Part shown: one piece after another, positions 1-10,335 of the stretch
How positions within the stretch are numbered: position 1 is the first letter of the stretch
Layout: each line of letters begins with the position of its first letter
NCBI GenBank assembly: GCA_934045075.1
Contig: OW203726.1
Span: forward strand, 10,139,527-10,203,526
From: Yponomeuta sedellus
Lineage: Eukaryota > Arthropoda > Insecta > Lepidoptera > Yponomeutidae
Reading direction: 5' to 3'
DNA: 64,000 nt
Notes under the pieces: generated by a model
Told to the model about the DNA's origin: nothing
The model's database searches: none
The model's input: only the letters and a program-made list of their open reading frames with translations
Made by a program: the position numbers and the translations under genes

Positions 1-357
1 TCTGAGGCTCTAAGGGCTATTATGGCCGTAGTTTTGCTATCAGATTTTAGGGGTTGTTTACGAACTTAAGTTAATTGCTAAGGATGTTTGTAGGCGACAG
101 ATTTTAAGAGAAAACGCCAACCTGTTTTCACGACAGAAAAAGATAACAGATTACATTACATTGCGATTACAACTGAGAGGTATATTGCCAATTAGAGGTA
201 TAAGAGAATACTGCGGCGTGTAGAGTGCAAAAGGTAGCAAACGGAGAATTCTCACAATCTTTTCCTCAACCATTCCATCGTACAACGACCTATAGAAATC
301 AGAATCGATGAGATATGGTAACACGTTTTTTGAGCTAAGATCTAGAATAACACTTAC
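1..357 (-). other. Intron or downstream flank of the left-edge gene
   Basis: On the minus strand this follows the splice donor of the exon at 358-522, so it should be the start of an intron running off the window. The open frame continues past the donor to about 151, but the residues after the GTAAGT look non-coding. No further exon was recognised here. Confidence 0.4.
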
Positions 358-522
358 ATCGTTGAAGTAGACTTGCTCTAGTTTCTGTCGCGTCTTGTTG
401 GCTCGGCTGTACTCTGGAAGGCTGGACTGGCGCCTTACCCGCAGCCTCTGCTCCCGCTCCATGGTCATTAAATCAGACTTTTGGGAGAGCACAAGATAGT
501 GTAAGCGATGTACGATATCCAT
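358..522 (-). CDS. Coding exon of an unidentified gene, probably the first coding exon
   Basis: Reading from an ATG at 522, the minus strand encodes 55 codons that end exactly at a good donor (AT|GTAAGTG, intron from 357), so the exon closes in phase 0. The peptide is charged and helix-prone, starts MDIVHRLHYL, contains a basic run LRVRRQSS near residues 27-34 and ends EQVYFND. The frame stays open upstream to 576 only through a non-ATG codon. An in-frame acceptor-like CAG near 557 leaves open an internal-exon reading. A CpG-rich segment upstream at 840-1000 fits a nearby promoter. I do not recognise the family. The rest of the protein would lie beyond the left edge. Codon usage and the precise donor support a real exon rather than a chance ORF. 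Confidence 0.5.
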
Positions 523-839
523 TTTAATTTCTTGGCTTGGATTCAAGGTTCTGTTTTTGTGTTGGGCAGAGGTCAAGGTAACAATTGGAAACGCAGTTTA
601 AGGTATGCAGCGTCAATAAATTGAAGAAAACAACACAAAAATACAGATCTTCACGTGACAGTCCGAGTGAAGCTACATTGTATTTTATGCAAAATTTATC
701 AATGATATCAGCCGTAAAGCAGGGCAAAAAGAAATATGTTAACTTCGCAGGTAATTTTTTTATTATATGTGGATAAAGTTGGCTTTGCACTTCTGTTTCA
801 GTCAGCGAGTATTATTACTGGGGCTTAGAAATGTAAAAT

Positions 840-1000
840 GTGTCCACGTGAGAACTAAGCCCCGTCTCGGGGGGTGGCTGGCGCGTGACTGACTGGCGAC
901 CGACGCCGGATGTAGCGTGGAGCACAATCTAACGTCGCCTGGCAACGGGTTCCAAACAAAATTATCGTTTGGCCGCAGGCAGATATTCAACGCCGACAAC
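840..1000 (-). promoter_or_regulatory. CpG-rich candidate promoter / 5' leader
   Basis: This stretch is clearly richer in G, C and CpG than its AT-rich surroundings and lies upstream of the minus-strand exon at 358-522. I see no clear TATA box. Promoter identity is inferred from composition and position only. Confidence 0.3.
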
Positions 1001-1507
1001 AAAGTGTGAACTTTATTACTGTTGTTTAGACCGACTTGGTCAGGTCATAGTGTGTAAAGATAAATTAAGGAACTAGCCCCACAGTATTTCGTCTGCTTGC
1101 CCTGCCCACTAAATGGATTTCTCCATTTTTACATTTCCGATGTGTTAAAATATGTATTTATTTGTTTTCCCTCCCCATTTTTACAATAAAACTGTCCACA
1201 TTGTATGTTATAATAATAAAAATAATTTAATAGTTTACCACAATAAAGCCTTTACAATGAGGACCACGCGACCGCTCTGTCAAGAGCGTACCGATCTCGT
1301 ACCGACCAAGAAGAAGAATAGTTTTCCTAATAATCGCTAAATGATAAATAAATAGCTATTCAGTCCCTTTATTATACTGTGTTATAAATTTATGATAGAG
1401 ACCCAGAGTCGGTGGTCTGTTTGTCAGGAGCCCGATACAAAGACATAATTATTTATTCATTTTCCATGTTTCTACAAGTAGGTTTGTATTTTTTTTATTC
1501 TTTCTTT
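1001..1507. other. AT-rich intergenic stretch
   Basis: Nothing recognisable: low-complexity A/T runs and scattered AATAAA-like strings, up to the TTAA that bounds the piggyBac element. Confidence 0.4.
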
Positions 1508-1629
1508 CATTAACACGTTCCCTGTCCCCATACAAGAGGTTTGGTACTACCCATACGTCCAATAGATTTTTTGTTTTAAGTTTAAGTAATGCCCTAATAC
1601 TCTCCCAAATATGCGTTTACAAATGGAAA

Positions 1630-1775
1630 ATTTGTTCATTTTCCCGGAAAAACACAATGACTCCATATAGAGTCATGGACGTATGAGCATAAATGTGTGT
1701 GAATCTATATGGAGTCATGGGCGTATGAATGCAAAATCTCGTGACTCCGCTTAGAATCACGAACGCATGACGATA
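1630..1775. repeat. Left subterminal palindromic repeats of the piggyBac element
   Basis: Three spaced copies of an imperfect palindrome (gactccatatagagtcatg and variants), each followed by 'gacgtatga' or 'gcgtatga'. Matching copies sit near the right end at 3290-3350, so the repeats occupy both ends, as expected of transposase-binding sites. Confidence 0.7.
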
Positions 1776-1889
1776 AAAATGTGTTTGTTTTCAATGGCAC
1801 CACCTACCAAAATTATAGTCTTTTTAATATACCCTCATATTAAAATGATAACTAGCTTGTCAATTGAGCATTCAAACATTCTATGAAAG

Positions 1890-3090
1890 ATATTTCGTAA
1901 CAAAAATGGATAAAAGATTTCGTGATACAGATTATTGCGAGTGATGACAAAACAGTGACGTGGAGCTGAATTCCAAAGAAGAAGATATCGTTTTTGATCG
2001 GGAATCTCCTGCACCACTTCTACGTGAATCAACGGACGACATCACCGATTTCATTCAAGCTGAAGAGCCCCAAGTGGTCGTCAGCTACCAGAAGAATGTC
2101 AATGCAAGTCAACGACCCGGCCGGGTCGAATAATTGTCGTTGATGAATCGATGGTGCACTTTCACGGTCGCCTTCTTTTTCGACAGTACATCGAATGGAA
2201 TTTAAATATGGAATAAAAATTTACACCAAAAACGGTTTTGGGTGGGGCTGCGAAATTTACTATGACCAAAGCCCAAAAGTGTGCGTCTTGGATTCATCGG
2301 GAAGTATTGTTGCGCGATTGGCTGAAAATCTGCTAGATGAAGGCAGACTGAATATTACTGATGACTTCTATAGCATTCTACTAGCCGAATTTTTGAAGAG
2401 CCGCGGCACTGATCTCCTTGGCACGGTAAACCAAAAACGAAAGGGTTTGCCAAAAATTAAAAAAAAGAGAGATTGCAGCTATGCAGAAATAAAACAACAC
2501 TGTTCTAAAATGGCGTGACAAGCGTGACGTTTTTCTTATTTCAACATGCTATGGCAAATCAATGAAAATTGGTGCAGGACGACGACCACAACTAAAACCT
2601 GAAATGATACTGAAGTATAATAGAGATAAAAAAGGCACCGACGTATAAGATCAGTCAAGCAGCTACAATAACTCATTTAGAAAAACCGTGGTATGGTACA
2701 ACAAAATTCCTATAGACTTGTTTTCAATCGCTGTTATAAACGCATATATTATTTACAAAGAAGTCTGTAAGAACACTGGCCGAAAAAAACTTACTGTCTA
2801 GCAGCTCGTGAAGAAATCTATATAAGAATTGTTTGCAATAAAAATGAGGACCGACAGTCAACTCCTGCTGCTGCAGAGCTATCATTCGGATGTAAACACA
2901 GTTTTGAGAAGATTGAGAAACCAGAAGGCTGAATCTATAACAAGAAACGATGTGTAGGATGCTACAATAAACTTATCTTAGAAGGTAAAACTTTGAAAAA
3001 TTGCTGGTGCAAAAGCTTCAAGAGTGACTACTTGGTGCCCAAAATGTAAAAAAGATTTCTATTGTACTTGTTATAATGCTATGTATTGAT
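1890..3090 (+). pseudogene. piggyBac transposase, broken by stops and frameshifts
   Basis: Pieces in different frames line up with the piggyBac (DDE_Tnp_1_7) transposase in order. An acidic N-terminal stretch is at 1960-2130. The first catalytic Asp lies in VVDESMVHFHGRLLFRQYI near 2140-2190. The longest open piece, 2195-2518, carries KYGIKIY and the second Asp in NITDDFY, followed by SRGTDLLGTV. The third Asp is in WRDKRDVF at about 2507-2530. Cys-rich C-terminal remnants (CVGCYNK, CWC) lie around 2950-3015. All three catalytic Asp are recognisable, but the frames are separated by stops and indels and part of the middle is missing, so no active enzyme can be made from this copy. Confidence 0.85.
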
Positions 3091-3289
3091 TTGATTTTCA
3101 TTAAATACAGAACGTACATGTCAAAAATAGTTTAATTTATGATGCCACATAAAAACTTTTTAGAAAAAAAAATACGTCGTGTTTTTTACGCTTCAAATAC
3201 TTTAGTTTCTAACTCATACGCCCATGGGAATGTCTTTGCTTTAACTCACACGCCCACAAAATAAATTTACTTTATTCTACCTTGCAAAT

Positions 3290-3350
3290 GTGACTCCTAC
3301 TGGAGTCATGGACGTCCTAGTCAGTACTGCCTGTGACTCCATGTGGAGTC
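3290..3350. repeat. Right subterminal palindromic repeats of the piggyBac element
   Basis: Two copies of the same palindrome as on the left (gactcctactggagtcatg and gactccatgtggagtcatt) just inside the right terminal repeat. Confidence 0.7.
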
Positions 3351-3579
3351 ATTGGACTGGCAACGTGTTAAGTCTGAGGTGTTCAACTGCCTTAGCGCTT
3401 TAAATTGCCAGTTGGCGGTGGGCACGCGTGGTAATTAAGCGCATACTCTCTTTCTGAGGGAAGGCCTTTGCAGTGGAACGTATTTAGGCAATGCAAAAAA
3501 AAAACTCTTCACTCGAAAATAAATGCAGTATAATTATTCAAGTTCCATACATATAAAATTACATGAACAAGCAGTTCAC

Positions 3580-3801
3580 ATGGTGCACTTTCAGAACTCA
3601 AACGTACTTACATTTCAGAGCTCGGTACACACAATGTGCGGAATCAATCATTGTAGGTAGGTATTTTGTGTTTTCTGAATGAGTTTGTTTATATGGTGCA
3701 CTTTCAGAACTCAAACGTACATTTCAGAGCTCGGTACACACAATGTGCGGAATCAATCATTGTAGGTAGGTATTTTGTGTTTTCTGAATGAGTTTTATGT
3801 G
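3580..3801. repeat. Two-copy tandem repeat, unit about 110 bp
   Basis: The unit starting 'atggtgcactttcagaac' at 3580 is repeated from 3693. The copies differ mainly by a 4-bp indel (cgtacttacattt against cgtacattt), so the duplication is recent. It lies just outside the piggyBac element. No coding capacity was seen. Confidence 0.9.
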
Positions 3802-5284
3802 AAGTATTTCACGTAGGTCAATATACTTATGTAACACATTAATATGAATAGGTTTTATGTATCAACTTTACATCACAAGGTTGCATGGATGAAACTGGTA
3901 TTAACAATGAGGCCGTCATTTGTACCGTACGGTCATGAAATTTAAATCGTGTTCTGGTGTACAATTAAAGAATATTCTTATGTTATCAACCGTTAGACGC
4001 GTGCAATCTACTTGCTTACGTCACGGGTTACTGGTTTCATCTAAAATGTAGTGTGATTGCTGTCGACTGTACTTAAGAAGAAACATACCTAATGATATAG
4101 ATAAAGAACACTTTATTGCACAAACAGGAAATGAATACATCCATGAGTTCAACCATTATATGAATATACTGAATATAAAAACTTATTCACAAAATATATA
4201 AGCATAGTTGGATATTAAACAGGTTTATTCACGATTATTTATCAGGTAAAACCTGTGCTATCGACGAATCGTTTGGGAAGCAACTGAAATTAAAAAAACA
4301 CAAGAATTTCAAGCTTTCAAGTACTCGCTACTTCAGTAACCCGTGACCACGGCAGCCGCAAATTTGCCGAAACGTCGGGAATGAAGGTAATTACGTTTTA
4401 CCTAATAAATAAACGCGTATAGACCTGTGTAATATATAAGTATGTATGAATATCGCAAATCTTTAAGAAATAAAATATGGGCATTAAGCTTTAGAATGCG
4501 ATATGAAGATAAACTGATATTACGAGCACCTAAAACGACTGCACAGTAGAAATAGCGGCCCTGTGCTTGTAAGAGTCTATAACCAAATATCTGCTGAATT
4601 CCTAAAATTAAGATGAACGATGTTCAAGAAAGATCGTATGACTGGCTATGCCAAAAGTTATATTACTCAATAAAAGAAATCCTTTGACATTGTAGTTTTT
4701 TTTTAAACTTATTGTACTAAATTCAATGCAACAGACATTTCAATTATTTGGACATTCCTCTGTGATTATACAAAAATGGTAGATTTTTAGTACCTGGTAG
4801 TAGATTTGAAATTTACATTTCATAATGGTATTTTGGTGCATAATCAATTTTAATCATATATTTGCATCTTGGACTATTGCTTACAGAGTGTGAGATGATA
4901 TTTAATAGATGTGATCATTATGTAAAATGTTCTAAGCAAATAAATTAATTTTATTTGAGAAAAAAGACTTAGGTACCTATATGCATAGTAATCATATGCA
5001 TAGTGATTAAAGATACTTCTTAGGATTTTTTATTGTTTTGTACATAATTATGTAAGGTTAATTATGATCTTTATCGTTACATTTAAAAGCACCAAACGGT
5101 TGAAATGTTTTTCTTTTCAGTTTTTTTAGTGTTATCTTATAAATAATGGCTAGAAGTAGAATATCTAGGCTGTTCTTGGCATCTAGCCAAAGGGGCTACC
5201 CGGAATTTAGGACGTTAACCTAGGGCTCGTATTTTCGGTATAAAGGCATTTTTAGCGGAGGTCAATTAGACCTAGGTCATTGAC
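3802..5284. other. Non-coding, mostly AT-rich
   Basis: No gene recognised. It contains one copy of the dispersed 'acgtcggga' repeat (4330-4460, listed separately). Otherwise only AT-rich sequence. Confidence 0.4.
4330..4460 (+). repeat. Dispersed repeat with 'aaacgtcggga' and 'ttacctaataaataa' blocks
   Basis: The same ordered blocks (hairpin-rich segment, acgtcggga, aattacgttttacctaataaataa, then ccc/ctgtttaatatataa and tatgtatgagtatcgc) recur at 22615-22710, 32525-32640 (in inverted or mixed order) and 57185-57320. This is an interspersed repeat family, possibly the end of a retroelement. The family is not identified. Confidence 0.6.
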
Positions 5285-5430
5285 ATAGCTGTAACCATTA
5301 TTGAGAAAAGATGGTCAGAGTGGAGTTTTTTTCCGCGGCCTTTTTCTGCACTAAAATACGGCCCGAAGTATGTAAATTTATTTTAACGTATTTACGTTGA
5401 AATAAATTTATTTGATTTGATTGAGATTTA
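5285..5430 (+). mobile_element. 3' end of a retroposon (LINE/SINE tail)
   Basis: The block gagaaaagatggtcagagtg, 'ttccgcggc' and 'cggcccgaag', then a tail 'gaaataaatttatttgatttgattga', is repeated in reverse orientation at 30740-30910. The simple A/T tail and fixed order indicate the 3' end of a 5'-truncated retroposon. Confidence 0.6.
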
Positions 5431-5819
5431 AACGGTATACCTAGGTACTATGCAAAAACGTAAGTAGGTACCTATTATAAAAACTATAATTTTTCCATGG
5501 CTGAATCTAATTAGCTACAAGTCGGTCCCATTTAACTCTCTCATTTACAAAGTGGAAACACGATTGAACCAATATATGGCAAGAAGATATTCCGTAGAGC
5601 GAAGCGGAAAACATACGACACCTACAGACCAAAAAAGACGAATCAAAACCGAACTCAGAGTAGGTAGATCACTTACCCCCGGTTTCTCGTACAATAAACA
5701 TTTGTTAAACTACTGTCATTTGATTCTAGTGCAAACAAAGAACAAACTGCCAGCGGTTCATAAAATAATTATGTGATTTGGAGAAAAATTGTTTGTTCTC
5801 TCAATAGTTTCAATGGTAG

Positions 5820-5885
5820 GTAGTGCAGCGTCCGAGTGGTCCCTTCACTCATCTTGTGTGAAGGTGTCACTGGTCGCTATATAAA
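5820..5885. repeat. Short dispersed repeat shared with 61290-61360
   Basis: The string around 'tgcagcgtccgagtg' followed by 'cccttcac' and 'catcttgtgtga' recurs near 61300. It is probably a fragment of an interspersed element. Nothing else supports a function. Confidence 0.5.
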
Positions 5886-6309
5886 TCATCTCATAGATGT
5901 CGTAGATGCAAAGACCAAAGTTGCTTTTTTAGTATTTTATTTTACATTGTCTCTGGAAATCTCTCTAACCTAGTCACTGAAATGTAAATTTTGACAGCAT
6001 GTATTTATTACCTGTAACCACGGATGTAAATACATCCGTGCCTGTAACTTGGTTTTCATGAGTTTATTTAATTATTCACCAATTATTCATTCTAGTTTAC
6101 GAAGAAAATCCGTCAAACTCGTAACAAGAGTTCTTATAAGGCAAATACCTACCTAGTTAAATAGCGGCATTTTGCTAAAATAGTTCCTCCACCGCTGGCG
6201 AGTAGTATTGACTCTATTAAGTCATGCCGGGATTCAAATCCACGACCTGCTGAATGAGAGGCAGTTTATATAAAATGCAATTAATTACCTAGGGCGGGCG
6301 GAGGGCAGA

Positions 6310-6785
6310 GCTATGCTCGAAGTTTCTCTGAAAGATAGGATTCTTAACGAATGCATCCGACAGAGAACCAAAGTTATCGAAATAGCTCAGAGAATCAGAA
6401 AACTGAAGTGGCAGTGGGCTGGCCATATCTCGCGAAGAACCGACAACCGTTGGAGTAAACGTGTTCTTGAGTGGAGACCGCGACTCGGCAAACCGACTTG
6501 GCAAACGTAGTGTAGGATGCCCTCCGACCAGGTGGGATGACGATCTGCGAAAAACTGCAGGCATTTGCCTTTGTGATAGTATTACCACTTGTTCGATGCT
6601 GAAGTTAAATCATGCCTTAAAATGTTTATTTTCGGGGGACTCGAAGTTTTTCACGAATCTTCCTCCGACTAGGTGGGATGGGAAAAACTGCAGGCAGATG
6701 CTGGATCCGGCAAGCTGAAGACAAGGCGTTATGGCGCTCATGAGGGGAAGGCTATGTCCAGCAGTGGACTAGTATAGCCTGACGA
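6310..6785 (+). pseudogene. C-terminal remnant of an RTE-type LINE
   Basis: The plus strand reads in shifted frames as KLKWQWAGHISRRTDNRWSK, VLEWRPR, then SVGCPPTRWDDDLRKTAG, the usual end of RTE-clade ORF2 proteins after the reverse transcriptase (WAGH..R..D.RW...VLEWRPR...GRPPTRW.DDL). A second, partly repeated segment (6660-6720, PTRWDGKNCRQMLDPAS) precedes the non-coding tail 'tatgtccagcagtggact' and a 'gacgacgacg' simple repeat, typical of RTE 3' ends in Lepidoptera. It is broken by frameshifts and 5'-truncated, so it is dead. A related tail is seen at 57680-57785. Confidence 0.75.
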
Positions 6786-6983
6786 CGACGTCGACGAAGT
6801 TGTCATCATAATAAAAGTTGTGAATATTGACGAAAACCGGATAGACTTGGCAATTTTGGGCAGCGTGTAAACACCTCACTGCGGGGCACAAACCATCTTT
6901 CAGGAAGTATGAGCCTAATCACCAGAGCTTAATCACCAAGCATTCCCGCCGCAGATTATTGATATCAAGTGCGCCTCAGACCC

Positions 6984-7195
6984 AGAGCGGTAGTAGCAGA
7001 TTGGTAGAACGCCGGCTTCCCAATCGGGAGGTCAAGGGTTCGAATCCCGACATGTACAAATGACTTTGTTTTTTGAGATAAGTGCATTTGTGAAGTTATA
7101 GAAGCAACACTACTCGCTAACTGTGAAGGAAAACATCGTAGGAAACTCTAGTTTCTGAAATGTTAACATACCTCAGCATTTGCTACATAATGGCC
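6984..7195 (+). mobile_element. tRNA-derived SINE (lepidopteran type)
   Basis: It starts with a tRNA-like head: an A-box-like segment 'agcagattggtagaac' followed by the B box 'ggttcgaatcccgac' around 7031-7048. The body then contains the lepidopteran SINE core 'gtgaaggaaaacatcgta', 'acatacctcagcatt' and 'tggcccagct'. The tRNA part lacks an intact cloverleaf, so this is a SINE and not a functional tRNA gene. Confidence 0.8.
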
Positions 7196-7200
7196 CAGCT

Positions 7201-7395
7201 GAGGTCAAGGGTTCGAATCCCGACATGTACAAATTACTTTGTTTTTTGAGATAAGTGCATTTGTGAAGTTATAGAAGCAACACTGCTGTCTAACTGTGAA
7301 GGAAAACATCGTAAGAAACTCTATTATCTGAAATGTTACAATACCTCAGCATTTGCTACATACAATGACCCAACTATGAGGCTGTGGGGAAATCT
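7201..7395 (+). mobile_element. Tandem partial copy of the preceding tRNA-SINE
   Basis: From 7201 the sequence repeats the SINE starting inside its head, at the B box, with a unit offset of about 172 bp. It runs through to 'acccaactatgaggctgtgg', which is the proper SINE 3' region. The pair probably arose by unequal exchange or replication slippage. Confidence 0.8.
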
Positions 7396-7545
7396 CAGGT
7401 CTAAGTAATACCTCAGACCCTCAGGTTTCTTCACGTTTTGGTTTGTAGTTCATAAAAAACAAACTCATACATGCTATGATTCACAAACTAACAAATGCGA
7501 AACTACTAGTCCATTCATCCAGTGAGTAACCGTTGCTCTAGAAAA

Positions 7546-7712
7546 TTAACAACTTCCCTGTCCAAGATATAATTAAATTCCAATACCCTACGTCCACAGT
7601 TAGATAGTTGTATGCCGGAAGATGTAATGAAAATGAGTCAAATGTGACTCATGAACTTATTCCAATATACTCCTCTGAGTCATATACCACTCATGGACAG
7701 GGAACTTGTTAA
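7546..7712. mobile_element. Short piggyBac-type MITE
   Basis: TTAA at 7546-7549 and 7709-7712 bound a 159-bp segment with inverted ends CAACTTCCCTGTCC and GGACAGGGAACTTG. The ends differ by only a few bases from those of the piggyBac element at 1512. The inside also has 'gactcatgaac' and 'gagtcatatacc' motifs like the subterminal repeats there. There is no coding capacity, so this is a non-autonomous relative. Confidence 0.85.
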
Positions 7713-8674
7713 AAATGCACAACTATGCACACCATCTCAGTTTAGTGTAAACTCAAGCTTAAACTCCACTGTATTAAAAACACTATATTAAATACACTGG
7801 TTTTGGTAGTGTGGGTTGTGTTTAATTTAAAAAGGTATTTAAATAATTAACTACTTATGTACAAAAAAGACTCGCAAAGCAAAAACATTATAATTTACTA
7901 GATGTACAAAAAAAATCATTAACTCAATTTTCTGTCCTGAAAAAATAAATTGATGCCACATTCAGCAGTAAAATTTTATAGGCCGTAGATACAATATCAC
8001 CAAAGAAAAAATAAAAGTTACACTGAAAAGATAACTTATACAATAAAGCATGCAAAGATTTTCCAAACTTAGGTACATTGCATTTCATTAAACATATACT
8101 GATGATAATAAGTGCATACATTCGCAATGCAGGAGTGTGATTAATACAAAATAATTATGGATATAATAATATAATATTTCTCTATCTTTAAATAACTTGT
8201 CTCATTATTGCTTCCGCAAAATTCTCCCTATTTTGTGTGCGTAATAATTTTATTTGTGTAGACAAATCTAAATAAATTTTAACACTAATTTTTATTCTTA
8301 TCAATAGAAAAATATTTGTTAGGATACAACAAGTAGGTACTATGTACTTCAAAAATATTTTTAAGTAGGTAAGTAAAAGTTTAGTAGGCAAGTAACCACA
8401 AATATCAAAAATACAATTTTTTTATTATTTAAGTACCAAATGTTTCAATAATTGATTATATTGAAAACCTAAACAAAATAATGAAAAGAAAAGAAATAAA
8501 AAGTCTCTCGTTTTAATTACCTACTCCAGAACTCTCAATTAAGCTAATTGTTTATTATCAACATACATTAAATATTATAATGTTAAACACCCTGCACGGT
8601 AAAAGTGCTGTGATTTTAAAAATAATTGATAAAGTTTTACTTAGATTAATAACTATCCTAAGTTTAGAGCAGTA
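7713..8674. other. AT-rich stretch, 3' flank of the 8675-9553 gene
   Basis: Very AT-rich with no convincing coding. As minus-strand downstream sequence of the next gene it offers several AATAAA-like signals (tttatt on the plus strand, for example near 8550). The actual poly(A) site cannot be chosen by eye. Confidence 0.4.
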
Positions 8675-9553
8675 TTAAACGTCAGTTATTTTTGATTTAC
8701 CATTGAGCGTCCCAAACTGTCCAAGCATTAGAACAGTGTTAATCAAGTTCTCAGAGTAGATTCGCTGATTAGTTTCCATCCTCCTCAACTTTTGCACAAC
8801 ATACTTTGAAAAGAACTCAAGTTCACTTTCACACCTTAAATCGTCAGGGCTGTGTTTGCGCTTAGTTCCTCTAAGACTGGGACTGGTCTGGGTGGTTGAG
8901 CTCCTAGACCAGTTTTTTGGAGAGTTAGACAGTCTCGGGTTATCCAAGCCAATGTCTTTTTTTATACCTTCATTTAAATCATCCCGTAGTTCATTGGCTT
9001 CTTCTTCATTCAATGCTATCGTCAAGTCATCAGGAACGGTGACCATAGGTACATGGTTTTCAAGGAACAGCGGCGAAGGCAAAAATGAGACCCTTTTACG
9101 CACTTTAACAACAGAGTTTTGGCCCTTAGAAGCAGTATTTTTTGTAACAGCAATTGTGTGCCTTCTATTTGTGACCACTTTTTCTTTTGTCTTGTTGAGG
9201 CGGTTATTATTCTGTTTACTACTCCAGAAGTTTACCTTAATTTTTGGTCTTGCCTTAGTTTTGTTGTCACTACGTTTGATAGTTTTGTTATCATTACGCT
9301 TAATAGTTTTGATGTCAAGTGGTTTCAATTTCAATATAGGTTCTGCCAATTTGTAGCGGACATTGTTGTCTGATTCTTTAGTTTTTTCTGACTTCTTCTC
9401 GTCTCCGGGTGACTTAGAAGGCGACTTAGTAGAAGACCTTGGTTTAGAGAGTTTATTGAAATATTCCAGATTTAATTTGTATCTCACATTATCTTCATCA
9501 CTAGCTGGTATGCTATTTTTCTTTGGTGATCTATCAGAAGAAATGGGTTTCAT
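8675..9553 (-). CDS. Basic nuclear-type protein with BESS-like C-terminus and RVSF docking motif
   Basis: A 292-codon ORF from the ATG at 9553 to the stop at 8675. An in-frame TAA lies just upstream, so this ATG is preferred over the TTG at 9580. Visible features: two copies of NVRYKL (residues about 22-27 and 64-69); a duplicated KTIKRxDN (82-97); a highly basic middle; KRVSF (153-157), a canonical RVxF motif for protein phosphatase 1, followed by LFLEN and VP; an acidic stretch NEEEANELRDD; a basic GTKRKHSP; and a C-terminal amphipathic block SELEFFSKYVVQKLRRMETN...LINTVLMLGQFG, shaped like the BESS protein-interaction motif of insect chromatin proteins. No enzyme domain. I infer a nuclear or chromosomal scaffold. 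The exact family is not recognised. Confidence 0.7.
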   Translation of the reverse strand: MKPISSDRSPKKNSIPASDEDNVRYKLNLEYFNKLSKPRSSTKSPSKSPGDEKKSEKTKESDNNVRYKLAEPILKLKPLDIKTIKRNDNKTIKRSDNKTKARPKIKVNFWSSKQNNNRLNKTKEKVVTNRRHTIAVTKNTASKGQNSVVKVRKRVSFLPSPLFLENHVPMVTVPDDLTIALNEEEANELRDDLNEGIKKDIGLDNPRLSNSPKNWSRSSTTQTSPSLRGTKRKHSPDDLRCESELEFFSKYVVQKLRRMETNQRIYSENLINTVLMLGQFGTLNGKSKITDV

Positions 9554-10110
9554 TTTCGCGGCTAATGGACAATGTTTCAATTACTGATGCAGTATTTACT
9601 CCACAACTGGAACCAAAGAAACAAACTAATGAGTACAATATCAATGGTAGTGTTAATTGATAATATGTCAGTTAACTTATCTTGACTTTGGCCTTGTTTC
9701 GTACTAGGTGAGGTTTTGGCGCCTTTTTTGCCAAATCCTTTTAGAGTAAATAAACATAATGTGTAACATATTGTAACCACAAAAAAATGGAATTATTTTT
9801 AGAAGCCAGGATAGAAATCATAATTAATAATGGATTGGATTGAATGCTCTAAAACAAAAACCGTGAAACCAAGCTGTTTAGAGGTTAGTTAATTCATGTT
9901 TCAGGGATTAGTAACCCATTCGATGCTAACAAATGTTATACTAGAAAAATTGCATTACAAGTCCACGGCATCCTCAGTAGTTTATTTGTGGGTTTTATGC
10001 ATTAGGTACCTACTTTACTAGTCAACACAACACGCTAAGCTTTCTCGTTGCAAGAAAAGTTACAACGATGGATATTACATAATCAATCTATAAAATCGTA
10101 TTAACTTACC
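9554..10110 (-). other. 5' UTR / leader-intron region of the 8675-9553 gene
   Basis: On the minus strand a good splice donor (CCATG|GTAAGTTAA) lies with its last exon base at 10110. Acceptor-like strings (ttccag, tgcatcag) occur at about 9590-9615, shortly before the coding ATG. None of the joins I tried extends the reading frame, so a leader intron in the 5' UTR is the likeliest reading. An ORF at 9577-9780 has no recognisable features and was not called. Confidence 0.4.
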
Positions 10111-10234
10111 ATGGAACATTATCCTCAGTTCTAAGACTTGAATTCAACAAGTTCACACACTGTTTTTAACCACCATAAATATAAATAAAATGAAGCTCAC
10201 AAAACCAAACAGAACATCCACCACATTTTTTATT

Positions 10235-10335
10235 TGACACTAGTGTTTCGCAAATTGCCCGTCGGAGCGTTAGTGGCGCGCTTGGCAAGCGGGGTTGCGC
10301 GCGAAAAACCAACTAACGAGTGTGTTCAAAAATCT
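10235..10335 (-). promoter_or_regulatory. CpG-rich candidate promoter of the 8675-9553 gene
   Basis: An island of 'gcccgtcggagcg', 'ggcgcgcttggcaagcgggg' and 'gcgcgcgaaa' in otherwise AT-rich DNA, upstream of the candidate leader exon. No TATA box recognised. Inferred from composition and position. Confidence 0.4.

Larger units (their letters stand above)
1508..3371 (+). mobile_element. Decayed piggyBac-superfamily transposon with TTAA target duplication
   Basis: The element is bounded by TTAA at 1508-1511 and 3368-3371, the obligatory piggyBac target. Inside the TTAA the ends match as inverted repeats, CACGTTCCCTGTCC on the left against CACGTTGCCAGTCC on the right read inward. At about 1.86 kb it is shorter than an intact piggyBac element (about 2.4 kb), so it has internal deletions. 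Its interior carries transposase remnants on the plus strand. Both subterminal regions contain several copies of a short palindrome related to gactcc..ggagtc. Boundaries are read directly. The family follows from the TTAA plus transposase homology. Confidence 0.85.
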
